From Mycobacterium sp. MBM (GTDB lineage Bacteria > Actinomycetota > Actinomycetes > Mycobacteriales > Mycobacteriaceae): 64,000 bases of DNA. The notes below the pieces were generated by a model that did no database searches, had not been told where the DNA came from, and saw only the letters and a list, made by a program, of their open reading frames with translations. Below are positions 58,294 to 64,000 of this stretch, piece by piece. The first letter of the stretch is position 1, and each line of letters starts with the position of its first letter. The position numbers and the translations under genes are program-made. The stretch covers positions 1 to 64,000 of the forward strand of contig JAKJHY010000016.1 of assembly GCA_021648845.1 (NCBI GenBank), in the 5' to 3' direction.

Positions 58294-59373
58294 GTGTCAT
58301 CCGCGCAGAACGTCTCCGACAGTCCGATCACGTGGCCGCAGATCCTCGGCCGCCTCACCACTCACCAGGATCTGCTGCGCGGTCAGGCGGCGTGGGCGAT
58401 GGACCAGATCATGACCGGCGCGGCCACCCCTGCGCAGATCTCCGGTTTCGCCGTCTCGATGCGGATGAAGCGGCCGACGTCGGCGGAGGTCACCGAACTC
58501 GCCGACACCATGCTCAAGCATGCGCGCCGGGTCCCCGACAGTGCGACCGGCATCGACGCCGTCGACATCGTCGGTACCGGCGGCGACGGCTCCAACACCG
58601 TGAACCTGTCCACCATGGCCGCCATCGTCACCGCCGCGGCCGGCGTACCGGTGATCAAGCACGGCAACCGGGCGGCGTCCTCGCTGTCCGGCGGTGCCGA
58701 CACCCTGGAGGCGCTCGGCGTGCGCATCGACCTGGGTCCCGACGAGGTGGCGCGCAGCGTCGCCGAGGTGGGAATCGCGTTCGCGTTCGCGCCGCAGTTC
58801 CACCCGTCCTACCGGCATGCCTCGGTGGTTCGCCGGGAGATCGGCGTGCCCACCGTGTTCAACCTGCTCGGTCCGCTGACCAATCCGGCGGCGCCGCGGG
58901 CCGGCCTGATCGGCTGCGCCTGGGGCGATCTGGCCGAGGTGATGGCCGGGGTGTTCGCCGCCCGCGGCGCCAGCGCGCTGGTGGTGCACGGGGACGACGG
59001 GCTCGACGAGCTGACCACGACGACCACCAGCACCATCTGGCGCGTGCAGGCCGGCACCGTCGAGCGCCTGACCCTCGATCCGGCGGCGTTCGGTTTCCGC
59101 CGCGCCGATATGAGCGAACTCATCGGCGGCGATGCGGAGGCCAACGCCGCCTCGGTACGCGCCGTGCTCGGCGGAGCCAAGGGGCCGGTCCGTGACGCCG
59201 TGGTGCTCAATGCCGCCGGTGCGATGGTCGCGCATGCCGGGCTGTCCGGGGACGCCCAGTGGGTCCCGGCGTGGCAGTCCGGGCTGTCCCGGGCGGCGGA
59301 GGCCATCGATTCCGGTGCCGCGGAACGGCTTTTGGCGAATTGGGTTCGGTTCACCCAGAAGGCGGCCGGCTGA
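58294..59373 (+). CDS. trpD: Anthranilate phosphoribosyltransferase
   Basis: TrpD joins anthranilate and PRPP, the second step of tryptophan synthesis. The 359-residue protein has DIVGTGGDGSNTVNLST (PRPP pyrophosphate loop), KHGNRAASSLSGGADTLEALG (anthranilate tunnel), FAPQFHPSYRHASVVRREIG, FNLLGPLTNPA and the metal-binding VHGDDGLDEL. The start is GTG 58294 with a TAGCAT -10. The other trp genes are elsewhere, as in M. tuberculosis. Its stop lies one base before that of the convergent exonuclease gene. Confidence 0.96.
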   Translation: MSSAQNVSDSPITWPQILGRLTTHQDLLRGQAAWAMDQIMTGAATPAQISGFAVSMRMKRPTSAEVTELADTMLKHARRVPDSATGIDAVDIVGTGGDGSNTVNLSTMAAIVTAAAGVPVIKHGNRAASSLSGGADTLEALGVRIDLGPDEVARSVAEVGIAFAFAPQFHPSYRHASVVRREIGVPTVFNLLGPLTNPAAPRAGLIGCAWGDLAEVMAGVFAARGASALVVHGDDGLDELTTTTTSTIWRVQAGTVERLTLDPAAFGFRRADMSELIGGDAEANAASVRAVLGGAKGPVRDAVVLNAAGAMVAHAGLSGDAQWVPAWQSGLSRAAEAIDSGAAERLLANWVRFTQKAAG

Positions 59374-59374
59374 C

Positions 59375-61171
59375 TCAGCCCGCCTGTGCGCGGGCCCGGT
59401 GCGGGCGGCGCACACCGTAACGGTCGTCGAGTTCGGTGCCGTCGGTGTCGGCGGTCCGCTCGGCCGCCAGCCGGGCCGACCGCGCGGTGGCCGCCCAGGG
59501 TGCCCAGCGCGCCGCCGACCCGATCGGGCTGGCATATCCGTTCGGGCAGCTGACGATGCGGACCCCCGGTGTGCCCAACCAGCGGGCCAGCAGTGCCGTC
59601 TCCTCGACCAGCGCACCGCCCAGCGGCGCCTGCTGCGGCAGAATCGTTTGTGCCGCAGTGGTTATCGCGTCGACGACGGGCATCGGCGGCACGCCGCGGC
59701 GCGCGCACCCGGCCGAGGCCAGCTGACCGTGCCGGATGACGGCGAGTTCCCAGCCGCCGTGCCCGTCGGGCCGCGCGGCGATCAGTTCGTCCACCGCGGC
59801 CAGCGCCTGCAGCCGCTGGCCCCGCCACGTCGCCTCGACCGCGTCCGCGGTGTGGTCGCGCAGCCGGGCCGCGGTCTCGTAGCGGTGCAGGCCGGCCAGC
59901 GCCTCGATCTGGCGCAACACGGTGCCGAACAACGTGCTGTCGACACCGTCGAGCAGATCGGCGGCGCGCCGCGGCGCCGCCGCGTACTGCGCCATATCGG
60001 TGTCGCGTGCGGCGGGACAGGGGGAGAGCTCGCGCTCTTCGCACAGGTGTTGCGCGCCGCGGGGCAGCCGCGCCGTGCAGGTGCGCACCCCGGTGCCGCG
60101 GGCCAGCACCTCGGCGACGGCGACGGCGTCCGCGCGGGAGGTGAACGGCCCGACCGCGCGGCTCGTGCGCGGTGCGCGCACCACAGAGAACCGTGGGAAC
60201 GCCTCCTCGGTCAGGGTGATCCACCACCAGCGGCGCGGGAATTTCGACCTGCGGTTGTAGGGCGGGGCATGGGCGGCCAGCAGCCGGAGTTCGCGCACAC
60301 CGGCCTCCAGTTCGTGCGCGCACTCCACGTGGTCGACGCGGGTCGCCAGCGCCACCATCTCCTTCATCCGGGTGCGCGGGTCCGCGCCGGTGAAGTACTG
60401 GCCGACCCGGCGGCGCAGGTCCACCGCGGTCCCGACGTAGAGCACCTCCTCGGACGGCCCGCGAAACAGGTACACCCCGGGCCGGGCCGGTAGGCCGTTG
60501 GCCAGGTGACGCTTTCGGCGCTGTGGGGCGGTGGCGTCGGGCAGGTAGGCGCGTAACTCCGGATAGCTGCGCACCCCCTGGTTCCCGACCCGCTCGATGA
60601 GCCCGTGCAGCACATCGACGGTGGCGCGGGCGTCGTCGAGGGCGCGGTGCGTCGGGGTGGTGGAGGCCGAGAACAACCGGGCCAGTGCCGACAGCTTCAC
60701 GCTGGGTGCCTCGTCGCGGCTCAGCACCCGGCGCGCCAGCCGCACCGTGCACAGCACCGGTGGCCGGGGCCAGGCGATGTCCATGCGCTGTGCCGCTGCG
60801 CGCAGGAACCCGATGTCGAACCCGGCGTTGTGCGCGACGAGTACCGCGCCGCGGGCGAACTCCAGGAATGCCGGCAGCACGGACTCGATCCGGGGCGCGT
60901 CGTACACCATCGCCGAGGTGATACCCGTCAGCGCCACGATCTGCGGCGGGATGCTGCGGCCCGGATCGACCAGCGTGGCCAGCTCCCCGAGCACCACGCC
61001 GCCACGGACCTTGACCGCCCCGATCTCGGTGATCGCGTCGTGGTCGGTACCGCCGGGCGTGCTGGCGGTGGCGCGGCCGCCGGTGGTCTCCAGGTCGACC
61101 ACCACGAACGTGGTGTCGGCCAGCAGCAGGTCGGCCACCGGGTCGACATCGGCGAAGCTCAGCTGCTGCAC
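59375..61171 (-). CDS. DEDD-family 3'-5' exonuclease fused to a GIY-YIG (UvrC-like) nuclease
   Basis: A 598-residue two-nuclease fusion (Rv2191 type). The N-terminal half is an epsilon-like DEDDh exonuclease: FVVVDLETTGG (Exo I), LVAHNAGFDIGFLRAAA (Exo II) and HRALDDARATVDVL (Exo III). From about residue 210 comes a GIY-YIG domain like that of UvrC/Cho (LPARPGVYLFRG, VLYVGTAVDLRRRVGQYF), then a UvrC-like middle region with a cysteine cluster and UVR-like helix. It lacks UvrC's C-terminal endonuclease and HhH domains, so it probably makes 3' incisions as Cho does, with trimming. GTG 61171 is preferred to TTG 61201 because TACCGT ends exactly 7 bases before it. Confidence 0.88.
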   Translation of the reverse strand: MQQLSFADVDPVADLLLADTTFVVVDLETTGGRATASTPGGTDHDAITEIGAVKVRGGVVLGELATLVDPGRSIPPQIVALTGITSAMVYDAPRIESVLPAFLEFARGAVLVAHNAGFDIGFLRAAAQRMDIAWPRPPVLCTVRLARRVLSRDEAPSVKLSALARLFSASTTPTHRALDDARATVDVLHGLIERVGNQGVRSYPELRAYLPDATAPQRRKRHLANGLPARPGVYLFRGPSEEVLYVGTAVDLRRRVGQYFTGADPRTRMKEMVALATRVDHVECAHELEAGVRELRLLAAHAPPYNRRSKFPRRWWWITLTEEAFPRFSVVRAPRTSRAVGPFTSRADAVAVAEVLARGTGVRTCTARLPRGAQHLCEERELSPCPAARDTDMAQYAAAPRRAADLLDGVDSTLFGTVLRQIEALAGLHRYETAARLRDHTADAVEATWRGQRLQALAAVDELIAARPDGHGGWELAVIRHGQLASAGCARRGVPPMPVVDAITTAAQTILPQQAPLGGALVEETALLARWLGTPGVRIVSCPNGYASPIGSAARWAPWAATARSARLAAERTADTDGTELDDRYGVRRPHRARAQAG

Positions 61172-61178
61172 ACCGGTG

Positions 61179-61184
61179 ACGGTA
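61179..61184 (-). promoter_or_regulatory. Leaderless-type -10 (TACCGT) of the exonuclease/GIY-YIG gene
   Basis: TACCGT on the minus strand ends 7 bases before GTG 61171. Confidence 0.4.
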
Positions 61185-61289
61185 GGCCCCGGCCCCGACA
61201 ACCCGGGTCAGCGTGTCGTACGCCGGCGGGCGTGTCGGTGCCCGTCGTTACGGTGCGCAGGAACTGCTCAGCAACGAAAGGTGACGTCG

Positions 61290-61547
61290 ATGGAACACGA
61301 CCGGAGGAATCAGGCCGACGAGGCGCCGGACACCGGTTCGGTGGTGATCGACTGCGATGACTGTGCGGTGCGCGGTCCGGGCTGCCAGGACTGCGTGATC
61401 AGCGTGCTCCTCGGCGTGCCCGAGACTTTGCTGGACGATGAGCGTGCGGCGCTTGCGGTGCTCGCGGACGCCGGGTTGGCGCCCCGCTTGCGGCTGGTGC
61501 CGATCCATCGGCAGGACGGCCCGGATGGTAGAACTGGTGTGGCGTGA
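61290..61547 (+). CDS. Small cysteine-rich protein with CX2CX6CX2C motif
   Basis: An 85-residue acidic protein I cannot assign to a function. Residues about 19-40 read VVIDCDDCAVRGPGCQDCV: four cysteines in the order CX2C-X6-CX2C, suited to zinc or an iron-sulfur cluster. The C-terminal half is helical and acidic (PETLLDDERAALAVLADAG) and ends in a short basic strand. AAAGG lies about nine bases before ATG 61290. It stands alone between the exonuclease gene (divergent) and the NlpC/P60 gene, 164 bases upstream of the latter. I do not recall an annotated M. tuberculosis gene at this spot, though one could easily have been missed for size. Confidence 0.7.
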   Translation: MEHDRRNQADEAPDTGSVVIDCDDCAVRGPGCQDCVISVLLGVPETLLDDERAALAVLADAGLAPRLRLVPIHRQDGPDGRTGVA

Positions 61548-61623
61548 GGACACGCGTGTGACCTTTGGCAACGTCGGGAAGCCCGAATCTCATCCCGGAT
61601 GCCTGTTAAGTTCACGTCTCCCG

Positions 61624-61653
61624 TTGGACAAGCCCGATGCCGTTTCGTAACCT
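61624..61653 (+). promoter_or_regulatory. Promoter of the NlpC/P60 gene (TTGGAC-N18-TAACCT)
   Basis: TTGGAC (61624-61629) and TAACCT (61648-61653), 18 bases apart, make the best bipartite SigA-like promoter in the window. Transcription would start near 61660 and give a leader of about 50 bases containing AAGGA before the TTG start. Confidence 0.5.
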
Positions 61654-61711
61654 ATTCGAGACCTGACAGCAGATCGTCGTGGCGCAAGCGCAGTTGTAAG
61701 GACGCAATATC

Positions 61712-62848
61712 TTGAGGTCTGATCGCACACACCGACGTAAGAGTGGCGTCCGACGGTCCCTGGTCGGTGGGATGGCGAGCCTCATCATGGTGGGTGGCGT
61801 CCTCGCCTCTGGCGTGCAGGCCGATCCCGCCGAGGACGCCCTGGCAAAGCTCAACGAGCTGTCGCACCAGGCCGAGATTGCCACCGAGAACATGCACGCC
61901 GCCCAGTTGGATCTCGATAACAAGCTGGTCGCGCAGCGTGCCGCCGAAGAGAAGCACGCCGCCGATATCGCGGCGGTCAACGCCGCCAAGGCCGATCTGG
62001 CGAAGTTTCAGACCGCGGTGGACAAGATGGCCGCCGCGCAGTACATGGGTGGCCGCACCGACGGTCTGGATTCCATGCTGACCGCGAGTTCCCCGCAGGT
62101 GCTGATCGATCAGCTGGCCGTGCAGCGCGTGATGGGAACCGAGATGTCGGCCCAGATGCAGAGCTTCCGAAACACCACCGTGCGGGCCGCGCAGGCCGAG
62201 TCGGCCTCCGCGGCGTCGGCGGCCAATGCCAAGACCGCCGCCGAGCAGGCCGCCGCGGTGCGCGCCGACCTGCAAGCCAAGCAAAGCAAGCTCCAGGTCG
62301 AGATCGCCGTCGTCAAATCGCAGTACGAGGTGCTGACCCCGGCCCAGCGTGAGGCGCTGGCGGCCATCCCGCCGATGCCGGTCCCGGCAGCCGCTCCCGC
62401 TCCGGAAACTTTGCCGAACAACGACCCCGGCGTGCTGGCCGCCCCGCCCGCGGGCATCCCGCCCGGCGATATCGCCCCGCCACCGGCCGCCGCACCGGGT
62501 TCCGGCCCGGCCACGGTCGCCATGCAGGCCGCCCTGACCCGGGTCGGCTCGCCCTACTCGTGGGGGGCCGAGGGCCCGGGTGCCTTCGACTGCTCGGGGC
62601 TGGTCAAGTGGGCCTTCCAGCAGGCAGGTATCGCCCTTCCGCACTCCAGCTACGCGCTGGCCGCCGGTGGGCAGCCGGTGTCGATGGACCAGATGCAGCC
62701 CGGTGACGTGGTGTCCTACTACTCGGATGCATCGCATGTCGGTATCTACATCGGCGACGGCATGATGGTGCACGCCTCCACCTTCGGGAAGCCCGTGGTG
62801 GTCGCCCCGGTCAACAACGCACCGATTCACAACGTTCGTCGCTACTGA
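61712..62848 (+). CDS. Secreted NlpC/P60 peptidoglycan DL-endopeptidase (Rv2190c type)
   Basis: A 378-residue wall hydrolase that cuts between D-Glu and meso-diaminopimelate in stem peptides. Layout: signal peptide (about 1-37), a long coiled-coil region (about 40-210) with repeated Ala/Gln/Glu heptads, a Pro-rich linker (about 220-270) and the NlpC/P60 domain. The catalytic triad is Cys294 (FDCSGLVKW), His342 (ASHVGIYIG) and His354 (MVHAS). The coiled coil resembles the autoinhibitory segment of RipA-like enzymes. The start is TTG 61712, ten bases after AAGGA. Rv2190c is needed for virulence and normal wall in M. tuberculosis. The HExxH lipoprotein gene follows within five bases. Confidence 0.92.
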   Translation: MRSDRTHRRKSGVRRSLVGGMASLIMVGGVLASGVQADPAEDALAKLNELSHQAEIATENMHAAQLDLDNKLVAQRAAEEKHAADIAAVNAAKADLAKFQTAVDKMAAAQYMGGRTDGLDSMLTASSPQVLIDQLAVQRVMGTEMSAQMQSFRNTTVRAAQAESASAASAANAKTAAEQAAAVRADLQAKQSKLQVEIAVVKSQYEVLTPAQREALAAIPPMPVPAAAPAPETLPNNDPGVLAAPPAGIPPGDIAPPPAAAPGSGPATVAMQAALTRVGSPYSWGAEGPGAFDCSGLVKWAFQQAGIALPHSSYALAAGGQPVSMDQMQPGDVVSYYSDASHVGIYIGDGMMVHASTFGKPVVVAPVNNAPIHNVRRY

Positions 62849-62852
62849 GCCG

Positions 62853-63638
62853 CTGAGAGCGTTCGTCGGCGGTGCGCTGATCGCCGCTGTAGTCCTGTCG
62901 GGATGCGGAGCCGAACCGGCCGCGGTCGGGCCGCCTTCGAGTACGGCCTCCGATACCGCCGCCACCACGTCGATCGCGCTGCCCGACGGGCGCACCGCGC
63001 GGCTGCGCGGCCTCGGCGGCGCCCGCAGCACCCCGATCATCGACCGCGTCGGTGCCGAGCTGCCCGCAGCCGCGGCGGCCGTCACCGCATTCTGGGGCCC
63101 GGACTGGCCGCGCGAGATCGTGGTGGTGGTGACCGAATCCACCGAACAGTTCCGGGTACTCGGCCACGGCGGCCCCGATATCGCGGCGGCCACCACCGCC
63201 GACGGGATCGTGTTCGCGCCGGGCGCGGCGGATATGAGCGATACCGCGCTGCGGATCGTGGTGCGCCATGAACTTTTCCACTTTGCGGCACGCCGGCAGA
63301 CGGTCGCCGATGCGCCGCTGTGGATCACCGAGGGCGTCGCCGACTATGTGGCCCGCCCGCCGTCGGCTCCACCGGGACCGCAGCGCGCCGCGCTGCTGGC
63401 CCGGCTACCCGATGACGCCGAGCTGCAGACCGCGGGTCCGGCCCGCTCGCTGGCCTACGACCGGGCCTGGTGGTTCAGCCGTTACGTGGCCGATCGGTAC
63501 GGCCCGGACACGCTGCGCGCGCTGTATCTGCGGGCATGCGGTCCCGGGCATCCCGACCCGGCCACAGCGGTCCGCGAGACACTGCACGAAGATATCGACG
63601 ACGTGCTGGCGCAGTGGCGCCGGTGGATGGCCGGATGA
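62853..63638 (+). CDS. Exported lipoprotein with HExxH metallopeptidase motif (Rv2189c type), apparent CTG start
   Basis: A 261-residue lipoprotein: LRAFVGGALIAAVVLSGC gives a signal peptide with lipobox LSGC. The mature domain is a peptidase MA-like (gluzincin) fold with H139-E140-L-F-H143 and the third ligand E160 in WITEGVADY, so a zinc peptidase is likely. No ATG, GTG or TTG exists in this frame between the stop at 62763 and 63120. A start at 63120 would delete the signal and half the fold, so CTG 62853, four bases after the NlpC/P60 stop, is the only sensible start by sequence. The length then matches Rv2189c (about 257). A sequencing error remains possible. Confidence 0.7.
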   Translation: MRAFVGGALIAAVVLSGCGAEPAAVGPPSSTASDTAATTSIALPDGRTARLRGLGGARSTPIIDRVGAELPAAAAAVTAFWGPDWPREIVVVVTESTEQFRVLGHGGPDIAAATTADGIVFAPGAADMSDTALRIVVRHELFHFAARRQTVADAPLWITEGVADYVARPPSAPPGPQRAALLARLPDDAELQTAGPARSLAYDRAWWFSRYVADRYGPDTLRALYLRACGPGHPDPATAVRETLHEDIDDVLAQWRRWMAG

Positions 63639-63665
63639 CGCGGTCCGCCGACAGTGAGGAGAACG

Positions 63666-64000
63666 ATGACCCGGGTGCTGTTGGTGACCAACGACTTTCC
63701 CCCGCGCCGCGGCGGCATCCAGTCGTACCTGGAGGCCTTCGTCGGTGAGCTGACCGCCGCGGGCGGCCATGAGTTGACGGTGTACGCACCGAAATGGAAG
63801 GGCGCCCCGGACTACGACAGGGCGGCCGCCGAGGCATCCGGTTACCGGGTGGTGCGCCACCCCAGCACGCTGATGCTGCCGGAGCCCACCGTCGCCCATC
63901 GGATGCGCGCCCTGATCGCCGAGCACGATATCCAGACGGTGTGGTTCGGGGCCGCCGCGCCGCTGGCCCTGCTGTCCCCGCTGGCCCGCGGCGCCGGAGC
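63666..64000 (+). CDS. pimB': Phosphatidylinositol mannosyltransferase PimB', N-terminal part
   Basis: The first 111 residues of a GT-B glycosyltransferase; the gene runs off the window. The opening TRVLLVTNDFPPRRGGIQSY, with the glycine-rich donor-side loop, is typical of mycobacterial PimB' (Rv2188c), which adds the second mannose to PIM1 using GDP-mannose on the cytoplasmic face of the membrane. Synteny supports this: the gene follows the Rv2190c and Rv2189c types. GAGGAG lies before ATG 63666, 27 bases after the lipoprotein stop. Other GT4 mannosyltransferases start similarly, so the name rests partly on gene order. Confidence 0.85.
   Translation, partial: MTRVLLVTNDFPPRRGGIQSYLEAFVGELTAAGGHELTVYAPKWKGAPDYDRAAAEASGYRVVRHPSTLMLPEPTVAHRMRALIAEHDIQTVWFGAAAPLALLSPLARGAG

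Noticed and set aside
61548..61711. ydaO-type (cyclic di-AMP) riboswitch ahead of the NlpC/P60 gene
   Set aside because: Such riboswitches precede some actinobacterial wall hydrolases, but the conserved blocks ending in GACAGCTAACC are absent; only a GCCCGAA fragment matches.

Overview
The window is a high-GC actinobacterial chromosome segment and almost certainly comes from a Mycobacterium/Mycolicibacterium. Gene order follows, gene for gene, the block I remember from M. tuberculosis as Rv2226 down to Rv2188c. Names taken from that block rest on remembered synteny plus motifs seen here; no database was searched.

Layout. 1-2057: tail of an HNH/13E12-type gene, the RNase P RNA, and a CYTH-CHAD protein. 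2200-8510: a crotonase-fold protein, panB, a wax-ester synthase/DGAT, and two tandem Hip1-type secreted serine hydrolases. 8569-21555: nitrogen core glnA2-glnE and glnA1, interrupted by a 1575-residue secreted M4 metallopeptidase, a hotdog thioesterase and two DoxX proteins. 21560-28530: a Tat-lipoprotein amidohydrolase, a DUF4191 protein, lipA/lipB, an SDR and the lipoylated E2 protein, so the lipoate makers sit beside their client. 28675-30800: a small unknown and ephD. 30803-35337: an accessory type VII secretion (T7SS) module absent from the remembered reference order. 35430-40308: pepB, an adenylate cyclase, gcvT and ilvE. 40347-44080: SelO and cobUTS. 44089-53190: DUF3043 protein, glycerate kinase, an A-type Fe-S carrier, adoK, asnB, ctaC-ctaF, mmpS3 and a membrane protein. 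53843-58168: qcrB-qcrA-qcrC-ctaE; with ctaC-ctaF this supplies much of the cytochrome bcc:aa3 supercomplex. 58294-64000: trpD, an exonuclease/GIY-YIG protein, a CxxC protein, an NlpC/P60 endopeptidase, an HExxH lipoprotein and the start of pimB'.

The most unusual part is the T7SS module. It has an EspG-like chaperone gene directly behind ephD. On the opposite strand is a tightly overlapping four-gene operon: a small YxxxD-bearing partner, a 448-residue WXG-type protein ending in a GxxxGxxxGxxxG glycine zipper, a multi-pass membrane protein and a beta-propeller lipoprotein. Its base composition is visibly lower in GC than its neighbours. I suggest it is a secreted membrane-active effector with membrane-bound partners or immunity; this is inference.

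A second theme is start-site architecture. About twenty genes carry a TANNNT or CATACT hexamer ending six to eight bases before the start codon, the layout of leaderless mycobacterial transcripts. This also decided several starts (gcvT, pepB, ilvE, lipB, trpD, the exonuclease gene). GlnR-like GTAAC-N6 boxes lie in front of both glutamine synthetase genes. No stretch longer than 300 bases lacks a gene, and I found no tRNA, CRISPR array or intact insertion sequence.
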